This document shows, one piece after another, positions 30,247-37,863 of a stretch of 37,863 nucleotides of DNA (position 1 is the first letter of the stretch; each line of letters opens with the position of its first letter). Position numbers and translations under genes: made by a program. Source of the DNA: Chromera velia (lineage: Eukaryota; Sar; Chromeraceae). The notes beneath the pieces were generated by a model, which made no database searches, had not been told where the DNA came from, and saw only the letters and a list, made by a program, of their open reading frames with translations. The stretch is from assembly GCA_018398765.1 (NCBI GenBank), contig JAHBMJ010000608.1:1-37863 (forward strand), read 5' to 3'.

Positions 30247-32122
30247 AGAGATTGAGAGAACAGACCTCATTAGACAACTGCCAGCTGGGGTTCAGGAAGG
30301 GGGTTGGAACCAGGGAGGCCATTGCAGCGCTGGCGGGACTCGTAGCGAGCTCCAAAGCCCGGAAACTCCCCCTTCTAGCTGTGTTCGTTAACTTTTCTAA
30401 GGCGTTTGATAAGGTCTCTCGAGGTCTGTTGCTGAGACGGCTTCGGGAGGAGGGTGTGTCGGAATGTGATGTTTTGATGGTGCATGCTATGAACTTTGAT
30501 GTCTGGGCGAGGGTCGATGGTGCAAATAGGGAGATACAGGAAGGGGCAGGGGTGAAACAGGGTAACCCTCTCTCTCCCCTGCTCTTCTTTCTGTTTATTA
30601 ATAATCTGTACCGCCACATCCGCCTCTCGGCTCACCGAGAGGATGAGCTCAGGGGGGAAGAGTCAGAGAAGGATGGAACAGTGTCTGACGAGAGGTCTAT
30701 AGAAAGTAGAACGCGTGACTACCCTTGGGCAGGCAAATTGAGAGGGGTTGGCATTAGAAAGGGGAACAAGAAGACCGAAGTAGCAGTGAAGAGGAAAAGA
30801 GGGAAAGTCAGGGTCAGTCAGGATGATACGATCTGTATGGGGCCCGTGCCTCTCGAAAGCTTCGGTTACGCTGACGACCTTGTTCTGTTTAGTCATTCTT
30901 CGCTTGAACTTCAAGCGAGAATGAATAAATTGGCGAAATATTGTCGGACGTGGGGCCTCACAGTCAATTTGAAAAAGACAAAAGTAATGAGGCTTTCCTG
31001 CAGCAAGGAGAATATTAGTCAGCCAATCTTTTTTGAAGGGAAGGAAGTTGAGAGAACGGGCAGTATAAGTATTTAGGCTACACCTTTTTTGAAGGCGGAT
31101 CTCTCCGTTCCTCTGTGAGACATCGCCTAAAGGTGGCAGAGAGGGCATTCAGTGGGGTTATTGGGCTCTGTGTTTCTTTTGGTCGTCTCTCCCCAACTTT
31201 GAAAATTATGCTCTTTCGGGGCCTGTGGATTCCTGTGGCCTTTTACGGGCTAGAAGCGTTTTCCCTCAGTCAGGCAGACATGAAAGCGTTGGATGATTTG
31301 CAACTACGTTTTGTTAGATAAGTTTTTGGCCTTCCTGGCAATTCGTTTCGTGTCCTCTCCCTCTTCATCTCCGGCCTTTGCCCAATACGGGCTATCTTGA
31401 CTGAAAGAGTGGGGGTTTTTTTACGTAGCCTCTCCTTAACATCCCACTGTGTGCCCGCAGGCTTTTTAGATCTCTGCAAAAACAGCCTTTATGGCGATTG
31501 GTGGAGGTCTGTCAAGCTGTTGGTAAGACCTTTCACTCTTGAACTCTTCTCCGTCGAGGGGGTGCCTTCGGGCCTGGGAGAGAAAGCTGCATTAAAAAGA
31601 AAGCTCGCGGTAGAAAGGAGAGGTAGAGAGGCACAAGAATGGTTGGACGACTAGTTTGTAGCTACCTCCCGTTCTTTGCAAAAAGAGGGCCGGCAGGGCA
31701 GAGGAGGGCAGGCAGGACGCGGAGGGGTTTTCCCTAACGGAGTGAGGCCTTCGGTCTTCCAAGTTGAACATCCGTCTAGACAGCGCTTGGCCCGTCTTGT
31801 CATGGGAGGATGGACCGGCTCAAGCGGGCGGCGTGTTCCTATAGTTCGACCTCTCCCTAGGAGGCTGCTCTGTTCGGAGGCCAACGTCAGGCCGATTGCC
31901 CGTGCACTGTTGGGGGGAGGGGGGGGAGTTCCAAACGGGGAGATAGAGACGGTCTGCGAGCACTGCCCCCTCGATTTGCATGGGCGTGGCCATCTGAATG
32001 ATGTTGTCCATAAGTTGACTGAATGCAAAGGGACCAAAAGGGAGAGGGGACGCATGAATAGGCTTTTGGATGAAGTAAGAGACGCTTACTCTAAGTCGGA
32101 CTTGATTCTGTGGGCACAATAA
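30247..32122 (+). pseudogene. LINE-type reverse transcriptase remnant
   Basis: The reading starts inside a non-LTR reverse transcriptase (QLGFRKGVGT, then FSKAFDKV), so it is truncated at the 5' end against the inverted repeat. Motif A has Asn in place of the catalytic Asp (VNFSKAFD; codon AAC at 30390-30392). QGNPLSPLLF and YADDLVLF (30867-30890) follow. A frameshift lies at about 31062, with stops at 31072-31074, 31319-31321 and 31652-31654 in the continuing frames. The thumb and C-terminal parts can still be read to 32122, including a Cys-x2-Cys…His…Cys finger at about 31957-32025 typical of LINE ORF2 proteins. It lacks a whole endonuclease, and catalysis is lost several times over. It is a dead, old fragment. 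Confidence 0.8.
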
Positions 32123-32328
32123 ATGGCTAAGCAGCAGTTGGGACGAGGTGTGAGCGAAAATGAGAAGAAAGTGAGGGAGATCTTCACACTTCTCCTCGAA
32201 AAGCACCCTGTTGCAGGCGCACGGGCGATCTCCGATTGCCTTTGTGAATAGCTGTGTGTGTTCCCTCAGTCTGTCCTTCTTTCTCTTTTCTTCCTTTCTT
32301 TCTTTCTTTCTTTTTTTCTTTCTTTTTT

Positions 32329-32374
<46 letters not shown>

Positions 32375-33570
32375 TTTTCCCTCACTTCCTCTCACTCTTT
32401 CCCCGTCGTTGTTCATTGAAATTTCTTGACGACAGTACTTGTTTTTAAGGGGAATATTTCGTTATATCAGTCCAAGTGTGTGTCATCCAATTAATTGATT
32501 GATTGATAAACAAACAAGGGCAGAACGGAATCAATCGGGGGATGAGCGAAAAGCATATGGGGGGAAAACGCGAGATGGACAACCCCAAGAGGCCCAGGCT
32601 GTAGGGCTCGGATGGCACCCCTCGCGTGAGCGTGGGAGGTGGTGGGAGGTGACGGGCTCGAACCTGCACGGATGTACGGGGGCGCGCGGGGCGCTCATGC
32701 TCATACGGTTCATAAGCGGGTCTACGAGCGGGGTGCATGCTATGTGCGGCTTCTCCGTTCTTCTTCTCCTTTTTTCTCCCCTCTTTGAATTTCTTTATCA
32801 TGCTTACTACTCATAATTTCACTCCCCTGGAAAATAAGTCGTGCCTCAGGGATGAACCGACCAAACCAACTGAACTGACTGAACTGACCGAACTGCAGGA
32901 ACTGAACTGAGAGAGAAACCTTTGCTTGTATGTCTTCAGCAGAAAAGATAGGGAATCAAAGGAGATTGGGAGTTCTGATCTTTTTTTCTCTCCGTCTCCT
33001 TCCGTTCCACCTCGGGTGATTTTCTTTAGAGGTCATCTGACAGACCTCTAACTGACACGAACTGACAGAAGGAATCTTACTGGCTCATGACCCTTGGGGG
33101 GAAAAAGAGAACACAGAAACAGAGGAGTCCGTCTCCGTCCTTTCTGTTCCCCCTGAGGTACTTGTTTTTTCCCTTTCCTTCTCGTTTCCCCCTCCGCTCG
33201 GGCGTACCAGTGCTGTTCTTGCGCTTTGATCGGTTATGGGGACCCTCTTCCGGGCGAAATGCAGGCAGTCCTCGATCGTCTCAAGGGTCGGATAGAGAGC
33301 GTGTTGTAACTCAGTCTGTAAGAAAACTACTAGATGAAGCAAAAGCCTGTTTGTTTAGAGGTGGAGCCACCCTCCACTTCCATCCGCCTCCTTACCCCTG
33401 TCAGGCTCTCATCGATTTAATTTACCCCAGTGGGGCCTAAGTCGAAAGTTTAACTCTATGTATGACGCTCTAGGTTAGCCAGAGTCTATACGGCTCACCG
33501 GCTTTAACCCCATATATTCTCATCATCATCATCAATTATACTTAATTCGCTTCAGGACCTCATAATATAT
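32123..33570. repeat. Region with (TTTC)n repeat and repeat-derived tail
   Basis: A (TTTC)n microsatellite lies at about 32282-32372. The sequence ggctcgaacctgcac near 32653 looks like a tRNA T-arm in reverse but has no tRNA around it. At about 33490-33537 the word ggctcaccggctttaacccc is followed by (ATC)n, which may be the 3' tail of the LINE fragment or of another retroelement. No gene is supported. Confidence 0.5.
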
Positions 33571-33928
33571 GTGCCCCTCAAGTAACTCACACGGAGTTGT
33601 ATGAGCGTACATGCATATACGCGGTCCCGAAAAGCATATTTTACACGCGTTGCCGCGTAGCCTCCGATACTTGCCTGTTGCAGGCAAGACATACCTAATA
33701 CCTAATACGAGATACACCCAACCAGTTAGGTTAAGTTGGGTGAGTGCCTCAGGGGGCCCTTTAGGGGGTCCACAAATTTGATTGATGCACACCATCGGGG
33801 GCTTAGGCATGTCTTGTGCAGGTGTATGCACGCATGGGGCGGGAGTAGGCGGGGGCCACGGCAACGTACACGAATCGGGACCACGCAAGCATGCACTTGC
33901 AACTCTATGCGAGTTACTTGAGGGGCAC
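33571..33928. repeat. Small foldback/MITE-like element
   Basis: GTGCCCCTCAAGTAACTC (33571-33588) is repeated as its complement at 33911-33928, and weaker pairing continues inward (ggagttgtatgagcgtacatgc). The interior holds a segment that recurs inverted at 37608-37705. The same terminal word, with one or two changes, occurs at 30218 and 33973-33990. No clear target duplication was seen. Confidence 0.6.
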
Positions 33929-33962
33929 GCATATGCGAACTAATTAAGGTATATGCGATTGT

Positions 33963-34122
33963 GGCTCCGTGCGAGTTGCTTGAGGAGCACATTTTGGAAT
34001 TCGGGCAACACCATGACAGACAGAGATAGAAGTGACCCCCCCCAAAAAATAAAAAATACGTTATGCGAGTGCGTACGATCTCAGGGCCTCTCGGCTGATC
34101 TCAGCAGAGCTGAGCTGCCCCC
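33963..34122 (-). repeat. Long inverted repeat, right copy
   Basis: This is the inverted partner of 30059-30246. The unit between the two arms is 3.7 kb and includes the dead reverse transcriptase. Its outer edge touches the start of a direct repeat at 34129. Confidence 0.8.
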
Positions 34123-34128
34123 CGAGAC

Positions 34129-34463
34129 TGTGAAAAGTTCGGCCCTGTTAGGTCCGATGTCTCAGTGTTCCGCCGTTACTTGACTGACTGATTAACCAAA
34201 ACACGGAAGAACGCACGCATGCAGAGCGAAATCAGAAGAATCAAGCCAGGTGCATTATCTCCCCAACCAGATAAGTCTCGAATGCAGATCGATCAAAGTG
34301 TATGCATGCATTTGAATCAGACAGGAAAAGTCTGATCAATCAAAGTACAGAAGTACAAAGTGAGGCAGAACAGACAGAATCTCCAAAGTAGGAACAATCA
34401 ACTCCTATGTAAAGGTGACTCCATCGTACAACTCTCGTCTCTAACCTAAAACTGAGAGTACAC
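34129..34463 (+). repeat. Dispersed direct repeat, copy 1
   Basis: This 335-bp segment recurs at 37246-37576 with high identity (shared blocks include ctgactgactgattaacc, aaatcagaagaatcaagcc and agtacagaagtacaaagtg). It has no coding frame. It may be a solo LTR or part of a larger transposon. Confidence 0.85.
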
Positions 34464-35038
34464 ACCAGCAAACTTCTCGGTGGTGTTCTTCCAGGTGCGG
34501 GCTCAAACCGTCGACATGATCTTCAGTGTAGACGGATCGTTTAGAGAGTTGAGTAGAGTTAGTAGAGCAGATCATGTTGCGAAGTCCATATGCCTTTGAG
34601 CAGAGACACCTCGAGACTCAGCTCGGCTTTAAACAACGCAAAGGAATGCAGCAACGAAGATTTGGAAACGGGAGCCTCAGACCAGCGCATAACTTGTTTG
34701 CAGCAGGCAGGGCGACAAATATTTTTTGAGGCAGGTATCGGGTCGTGTTTAACCCTTCGTAGTCTGCAGACAGGCCGGGGAGGGTTGTTCACGTCCGCTC
34801 TCAGGGAGAAGGAGTGGAGAGCTTTGATCTGTACACGGGCTGCTTCAGGCAGATGCGGGACTGGCTTGAATGGGTGTTGGCGGTGGGACAACTAGAGTCT
34901 CAGACTGTACTGGCAGAACCTGCAGACTTCGAGGCACTGAGTCTGTAGGGCGCCGAGCAAGCTCCGCCTGTTCAAGTTCAGATTTCGCCGTGGATCAGAG
35001 TTGGAGAGAAAGAAAGAAGCAAACCAAAAGAGAGAAAG
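34464..35038. other. Spacer with doubtful open frames
   Basis: Overlapping frames of about 100 codons run on both strands between 34559 and 34895. Neither has a recognisable domain, and I cannot support either as a gene. Confidence 0.3.
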
Positions 35039-35350
35039 ATGAGCAGCAGTGAGCAAAAAGGAGAAGAAGGAATGAACGAAGAGAAAATGGATAGAATGAT
35101 TGAAGGAAGGATTGAAAGAATGATTGAAGGAAGGATTGAAAGAAAGATTGAAGGAAGGATTAAAAGAATGATTGAAGGAAGGATTGAAAGAATAATTGAA
35201 AGAAGAATTGATAGAATGACTGAAGAAAGAATTAACAGAATGACTGAAATAAGGATTGACAGAATGACTGAAGAAAGAATTAACAGAATGACTGAAGCAA
35301 GGATTGACAGAATGATAAAAAGGGGAAGTGAGAGAACAAGTGAACAATGA
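35039..35350 (+). repeat. 24-bp minisatellite, open in one frame
   Basis: From about 35077 to 35315 the DNA is a tandem array of a 24-bp unit (like aggattgaaagaatgattgaag). It is open in one frame from ATG (35039) to TGA and would encode 103 aa made of eight-residue units with the pattern R-I-x-R-M-x-E-x. Such a peptide would be a highly charged helix. The reverse strand is open too, as expected for a repeat of 3n length, so the frame alone is weak evidence of coding. Confidence 0.6.
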
Positions 35351-36352
35351 GATAACCATTGGCAAATGATTAACAGGAAGTTTTAGACTAACAGATTGAG
35401 TGAAAAGAGAGATGAGCGACTGAAACAAGCGGAACAGACAGACAAAGGAATGCATAAAGGCTTCTGAGGATGATGGGCAATCTTCCTCTCACTTTCTCCT
35501 CCTTGCTAGACTCACCCTTCTGCAGCACGACTTCCCATCCTCCCGCCGTATGTTTGTCTTCCTCTTGTGCAGCAAGTCGTCCTCCGGTGTTCTTTCCGTC
35601 TCTGCTCTTCCCCGTTCTGCCCTATCGGTTACGGATGGCTCGATCTTTTCTTTTTTGCGCATGCTGACATACAACCCGATAGGCGGGTAAGGTGGGCTGC
35701 CTGTTGGTTGCTCTGATAGAAAGTTGTGCACCTATGAAGCCTGCTGCCAGTGTATAGATGATTTTATTCATCGGCTCTCTGTCTGCCCCCGATGGACTGC
35801 CGAACAAGGCTTTTTGCAGTGGTTGGTATTAATTTAATCAGACCGCTTCACTCGTTGTGACTCACCCTTTGCATCTGCCTCCTTTTCTGATCTGGGGGTT
35901 CGCAAGTTCATCATATCGCTCTTGCACTCTCAACTTTCTCTCCTCTTTATGATTTCTCGTCATATTGTAGTAAATGATTGATTAGATTAAGTTCGAATAA
36001 CTGTCGTCCACTTAGCCTGCAGCTGGCATAATTGAACAGACCCATGCATGTATGCGCCGCCCGGGAGTTCTAACTCTACCTAGGGTTTGGCATCAATCAG
36101 TAAAAAAAAAAAGTAAACAAAGAAAGCAAAGGGACGGAAAAAACAGACAACAACGTGCAAATGGAAGGAACAAGTGCAACGACAGAAGGTAGTTGCAGAA
36201 AGAACAAGAAAAAGAGGGGCAAGCGAGGAGGAAAAGCAAGACTAGAATGAAGGAGGTGGAAGGTTTAGAACAGGGGCTGGGAGAGAAGTTCAGAGTCAGA
36301 CGGGGAGAGAACACTGCCTTCTACATTCACGATTGGGAAGGCGGACACACCG
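35351..36352. other. Spacer, no gene seen
   Basis: Mixed sequence with short frames only. Codon use and composition give no support for a gene on either strand. Confidence 0.4.
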
Positions 36353-37006
36353 GTGGATGTCCAACTCGATGGCATGATCGAACCATTCCTAACGACAACA
36401 GAACACAGTTCAGACGCAGGAGTGCTTGAGGGGTGCAAGCGCCTGAAATATGGCCTGCATGTGCCATCTTGCACAGGCTTGAAAAGCATGGACTTGACAG
36501 AAGGAGAGAGAACTGAGGAAAAGAAGTGGGAACAAGGGGAAACACTGAGCAACAGAAGCAAATCGGTCTCTGCGAGTGTGCAAGGAGAGGGGATGAAGGA
36601 GAAATATGAAGATTGCCGCAGTAAAAATGAAACTGCCTTACAGAAGAAGGCAGACGTGTCTATAGAAGAAGACACAGTCAGCACAAAAGGACAGGACAAG
36701 GGAGAGGAGCATGGCCTAGAGAATGGCATTGCCCTATTGAAGAGCAGTGACCAGCGCTCGGGTCAGGAGCTAGATCAGGGGGTGATTGCGGGTGACCGCT
36801 ATTTTGCCCCAAGCTCTGGGGAGGGACAGGGGAAGGCAGAAAAGGGGAACAGCATAGCGAACATTCAAGTACAATGGGGAAGGAGGTGTGAAGGAAAAAG
36901 GCAAAAAGAGGAAAGAGGAGAGAGAGAAAGCAAGAGCCTCTTCGGCCAGATCAGCCAGAAGCTCGAAAGTAAAGAAGACTTCACTGACTCAAGAGCCTAC
37001 AAATAG
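36353..37006 (+). CDS. Hypothetical hydrophilic protein
   Basis: A frame of 217 codons from ATG to TAG. The product is rich in Glu, Lys, Gly, Ser and Gln, has no hydrophobic segment and is probably disordered. No motif was recognised. The frame is fairly long for purine-rich DNA, but such DNA often lacks stops by chance and the opposite strand is also open over part of it. An upstream exon could exist at 36193-36340. Confidence 0.25.
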   Translation: MDVQLDGMIEPFLTTTEHSSDAGVLEGCKRLKYGLHVPSCTGLKSMDLTEGERTEEKKWEQGETLSNRSKSVSASVQGEGMKEKYEDCRSKNETALQKKADVSIEEDTVSTKGQDKGEEHGLENGIALLKSSDQRSGQELDQGVIAGDRYFAPSSGEGQGKAEKGNSIANIQVQWGRRCEGKRQKEERGERESKSLFGQISQKLESKEDFTDSRAYK

Positions 37007-37037
37007 ACAAAGACTCAAATGGGGACTGAGGAGGAGT

Positions 37038-37069
<32 letters not shown>

Positions 37070-37245
37070 GAGAGCTAGAGAGACTGACAGACAGACAGAC
37101 AGATAAATACACTACAAGTTGACATAGCATTGAGATGATAAAATTCCTCTCTGAAAGGACATTGTTCTTCGCTCACAAACGCATAAAGTCCTGCATACAG
37201 AGACAGGAACAAGAGAAGAAATCTGACGTCGTCGGGACAGGGTGT
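37007..37245. repeat. (GACA)n microsatellite and spacer
   Basis: GACA runs lie at about 37038-37067 and 37083-37101. The rest is unique sequence up to the second copy of the dispersed repeat. Confidence 0.8.
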
Positions 37246-37576
37246 GTGTGAGAAGTTTGGCCCTGTCAGGTCCGATATCTCAGTGTTCCACCGCCGCCTG
37301 ACTGACTGATTAACCAAAGCACGAGAGAACGCGCGCATGCAGAGCAAAATCAGAAGAATCAAGCCAAGCGCATTATCTCCTCAACCAAATAAGTCTCGAA
37401 TGCAGATCGATCAAAGTGCATGCATGTATTTGAATCAGACAGGAAAAGTCTGATCAATTAAAGTACAGAAGTACAAAGTGAGGCAGAACAGATAGAATCT
37501 CCGAAGTAGGAACAATCAACTCCTATGTAAAGCTGACTCCATCGTACAATCTCTCATCTCTAGCCTAAAACTGAAT
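37246..37576 (+). repeat. Dispersed direct repeat, copy 2
   Basis: Same orientation as 34129-34463. The two copies are 3.1 kb apart and differ by scattered substitutions, so they are not a recent assembly duplicate. Confidence 0.85.
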
Positions 37577-37607
37577 ATATACCACGATATTTTTCGGTGA
37601 GGTGACC

Positions 37608-37705
37608 TAAGCTCCTGATGGTTTGCATCAATCAAATTATGGCCTGGCCGACCCCCTAAATGGTCCCCCGAGGCACTCACCCAACTGGTTGGATGTATCA
37701 TGGTG
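37608..37705 (-). repeat. Inverted match to the interior of the small foldback element
   Basis: The reverse complement matches 33706-33805, sharing blocks such as ttgggtgagtgcctc, tttagggggtc and atttgattgatgca. Together with the direct repeat next to it this links 33.7-34.5 kb and 37.2-37.7 kb as rearranged copies of one family. Confidence 0.75.
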
Positions 37706-37863
37706 TATCCTGTACATACATGCACTAGCTGCATGGCCTGTTAAAAAAGTGAGCCAGTCAAGATCATCTGACGCAAGCAAGCTTGTGAACAGCCCTGGAA
37801 AGCAAAAAAAATGAGAACTGCATGATTGACGCACGCCGCGGCGATGGCACACTGACCCCCCCT

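Noticed and set aside
32640-32672. tRNA gene or LTR primer site suggested by ggctcgaacctgcac
   Set aside because: The T-arm stem pairs poorly, no acceptor or anticodon arm is found at the right distance, and no LTR pair lies around it.
1-37863. CRISPR arrays, prokaryotic operons or attachment sites
   Set aside because: The genes have spliceosomal introns and the repeats are microsatellites, tandem arrays or transposon ends; no spaced short palindromic repeats were seen.

Overview
The window looks like nuclear DNA of a eukaryotic microbe. Genes carry GT-AG introns, the spacers are full of microsatellites and transposon debris, and a bacterial-type RtcB ligase is split into about 15 small exons. 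A chromerid-like or other alveolate/stramenopile alga would fit (ankyrin and MYND genes, plant-type ERD2-like receptor, bacterial-like enzyme with a presequence-like N-terminus), but the species is an inference. TAA, TAG and TGA all act as stops here, so the genetic code looks standard.

Layout. 1-1242: pyrimidine and GACA simple repeats. 1243-1985 (-): two-exon small membrane protein, divergent from 2788-5559 (+), an ankyrin-type protein of about 867 aa with one in-frame intron. 5560-7217: AT-rich spacer and a long CA repeat. 7218-7964 (-): multi-pass membrane protein gene broken by an in-frame TAG. 8307-8539: 233-bp MITE with 8-bp target duplications. 9518-12702: 3.2-kb DNA transposon (8-bp duplications, terminal inverted repeats, subterminal motif) carrying an intron-containing MYND zinc-finger pseudogene and a 200-bp tandem array. 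13326-15513 (-): two-exon ERD2/KDEL-receptor-like protein. 16143-22129 (+): RtcB RNA ligase, divergent from it. 23426-28030: apparent non-autonomous LTR retrotransposon (two LTRs, tRNA primer site), with a hAT-type transposon (25963-27896, 8-bp duplication) inserted in its 3' LTR. 28725-29789 (-): secreted protein with a possible aerolysin-like region and three cysteine-rich repeats. 30059-34122: nested inverted repeats enclosing a dead LINE-type reverse transcriptase fragment. 34129-37705: further repeat copies, a 24-bp minisatellite and a weak hypothetical ORF.

The likely intact genes are the two-exon membrane protein, the ankyrin protein, the ERD2-like receptor, RtcB and the secreted Cys-repeat protein. 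They are single eukaryotic transcription units with unrelated jobs (signalling/scaffold, secretory retrieval, RNA ligation, secretion), and nothing suggests an operon or one joint pathway. The most notable observations are the reconstructed RtcB with all catalytic residues and a presequence-like N-terminus, its splice donors that mostly read GTC, and the capture of a MYND gene with introns by a DNA transposon.
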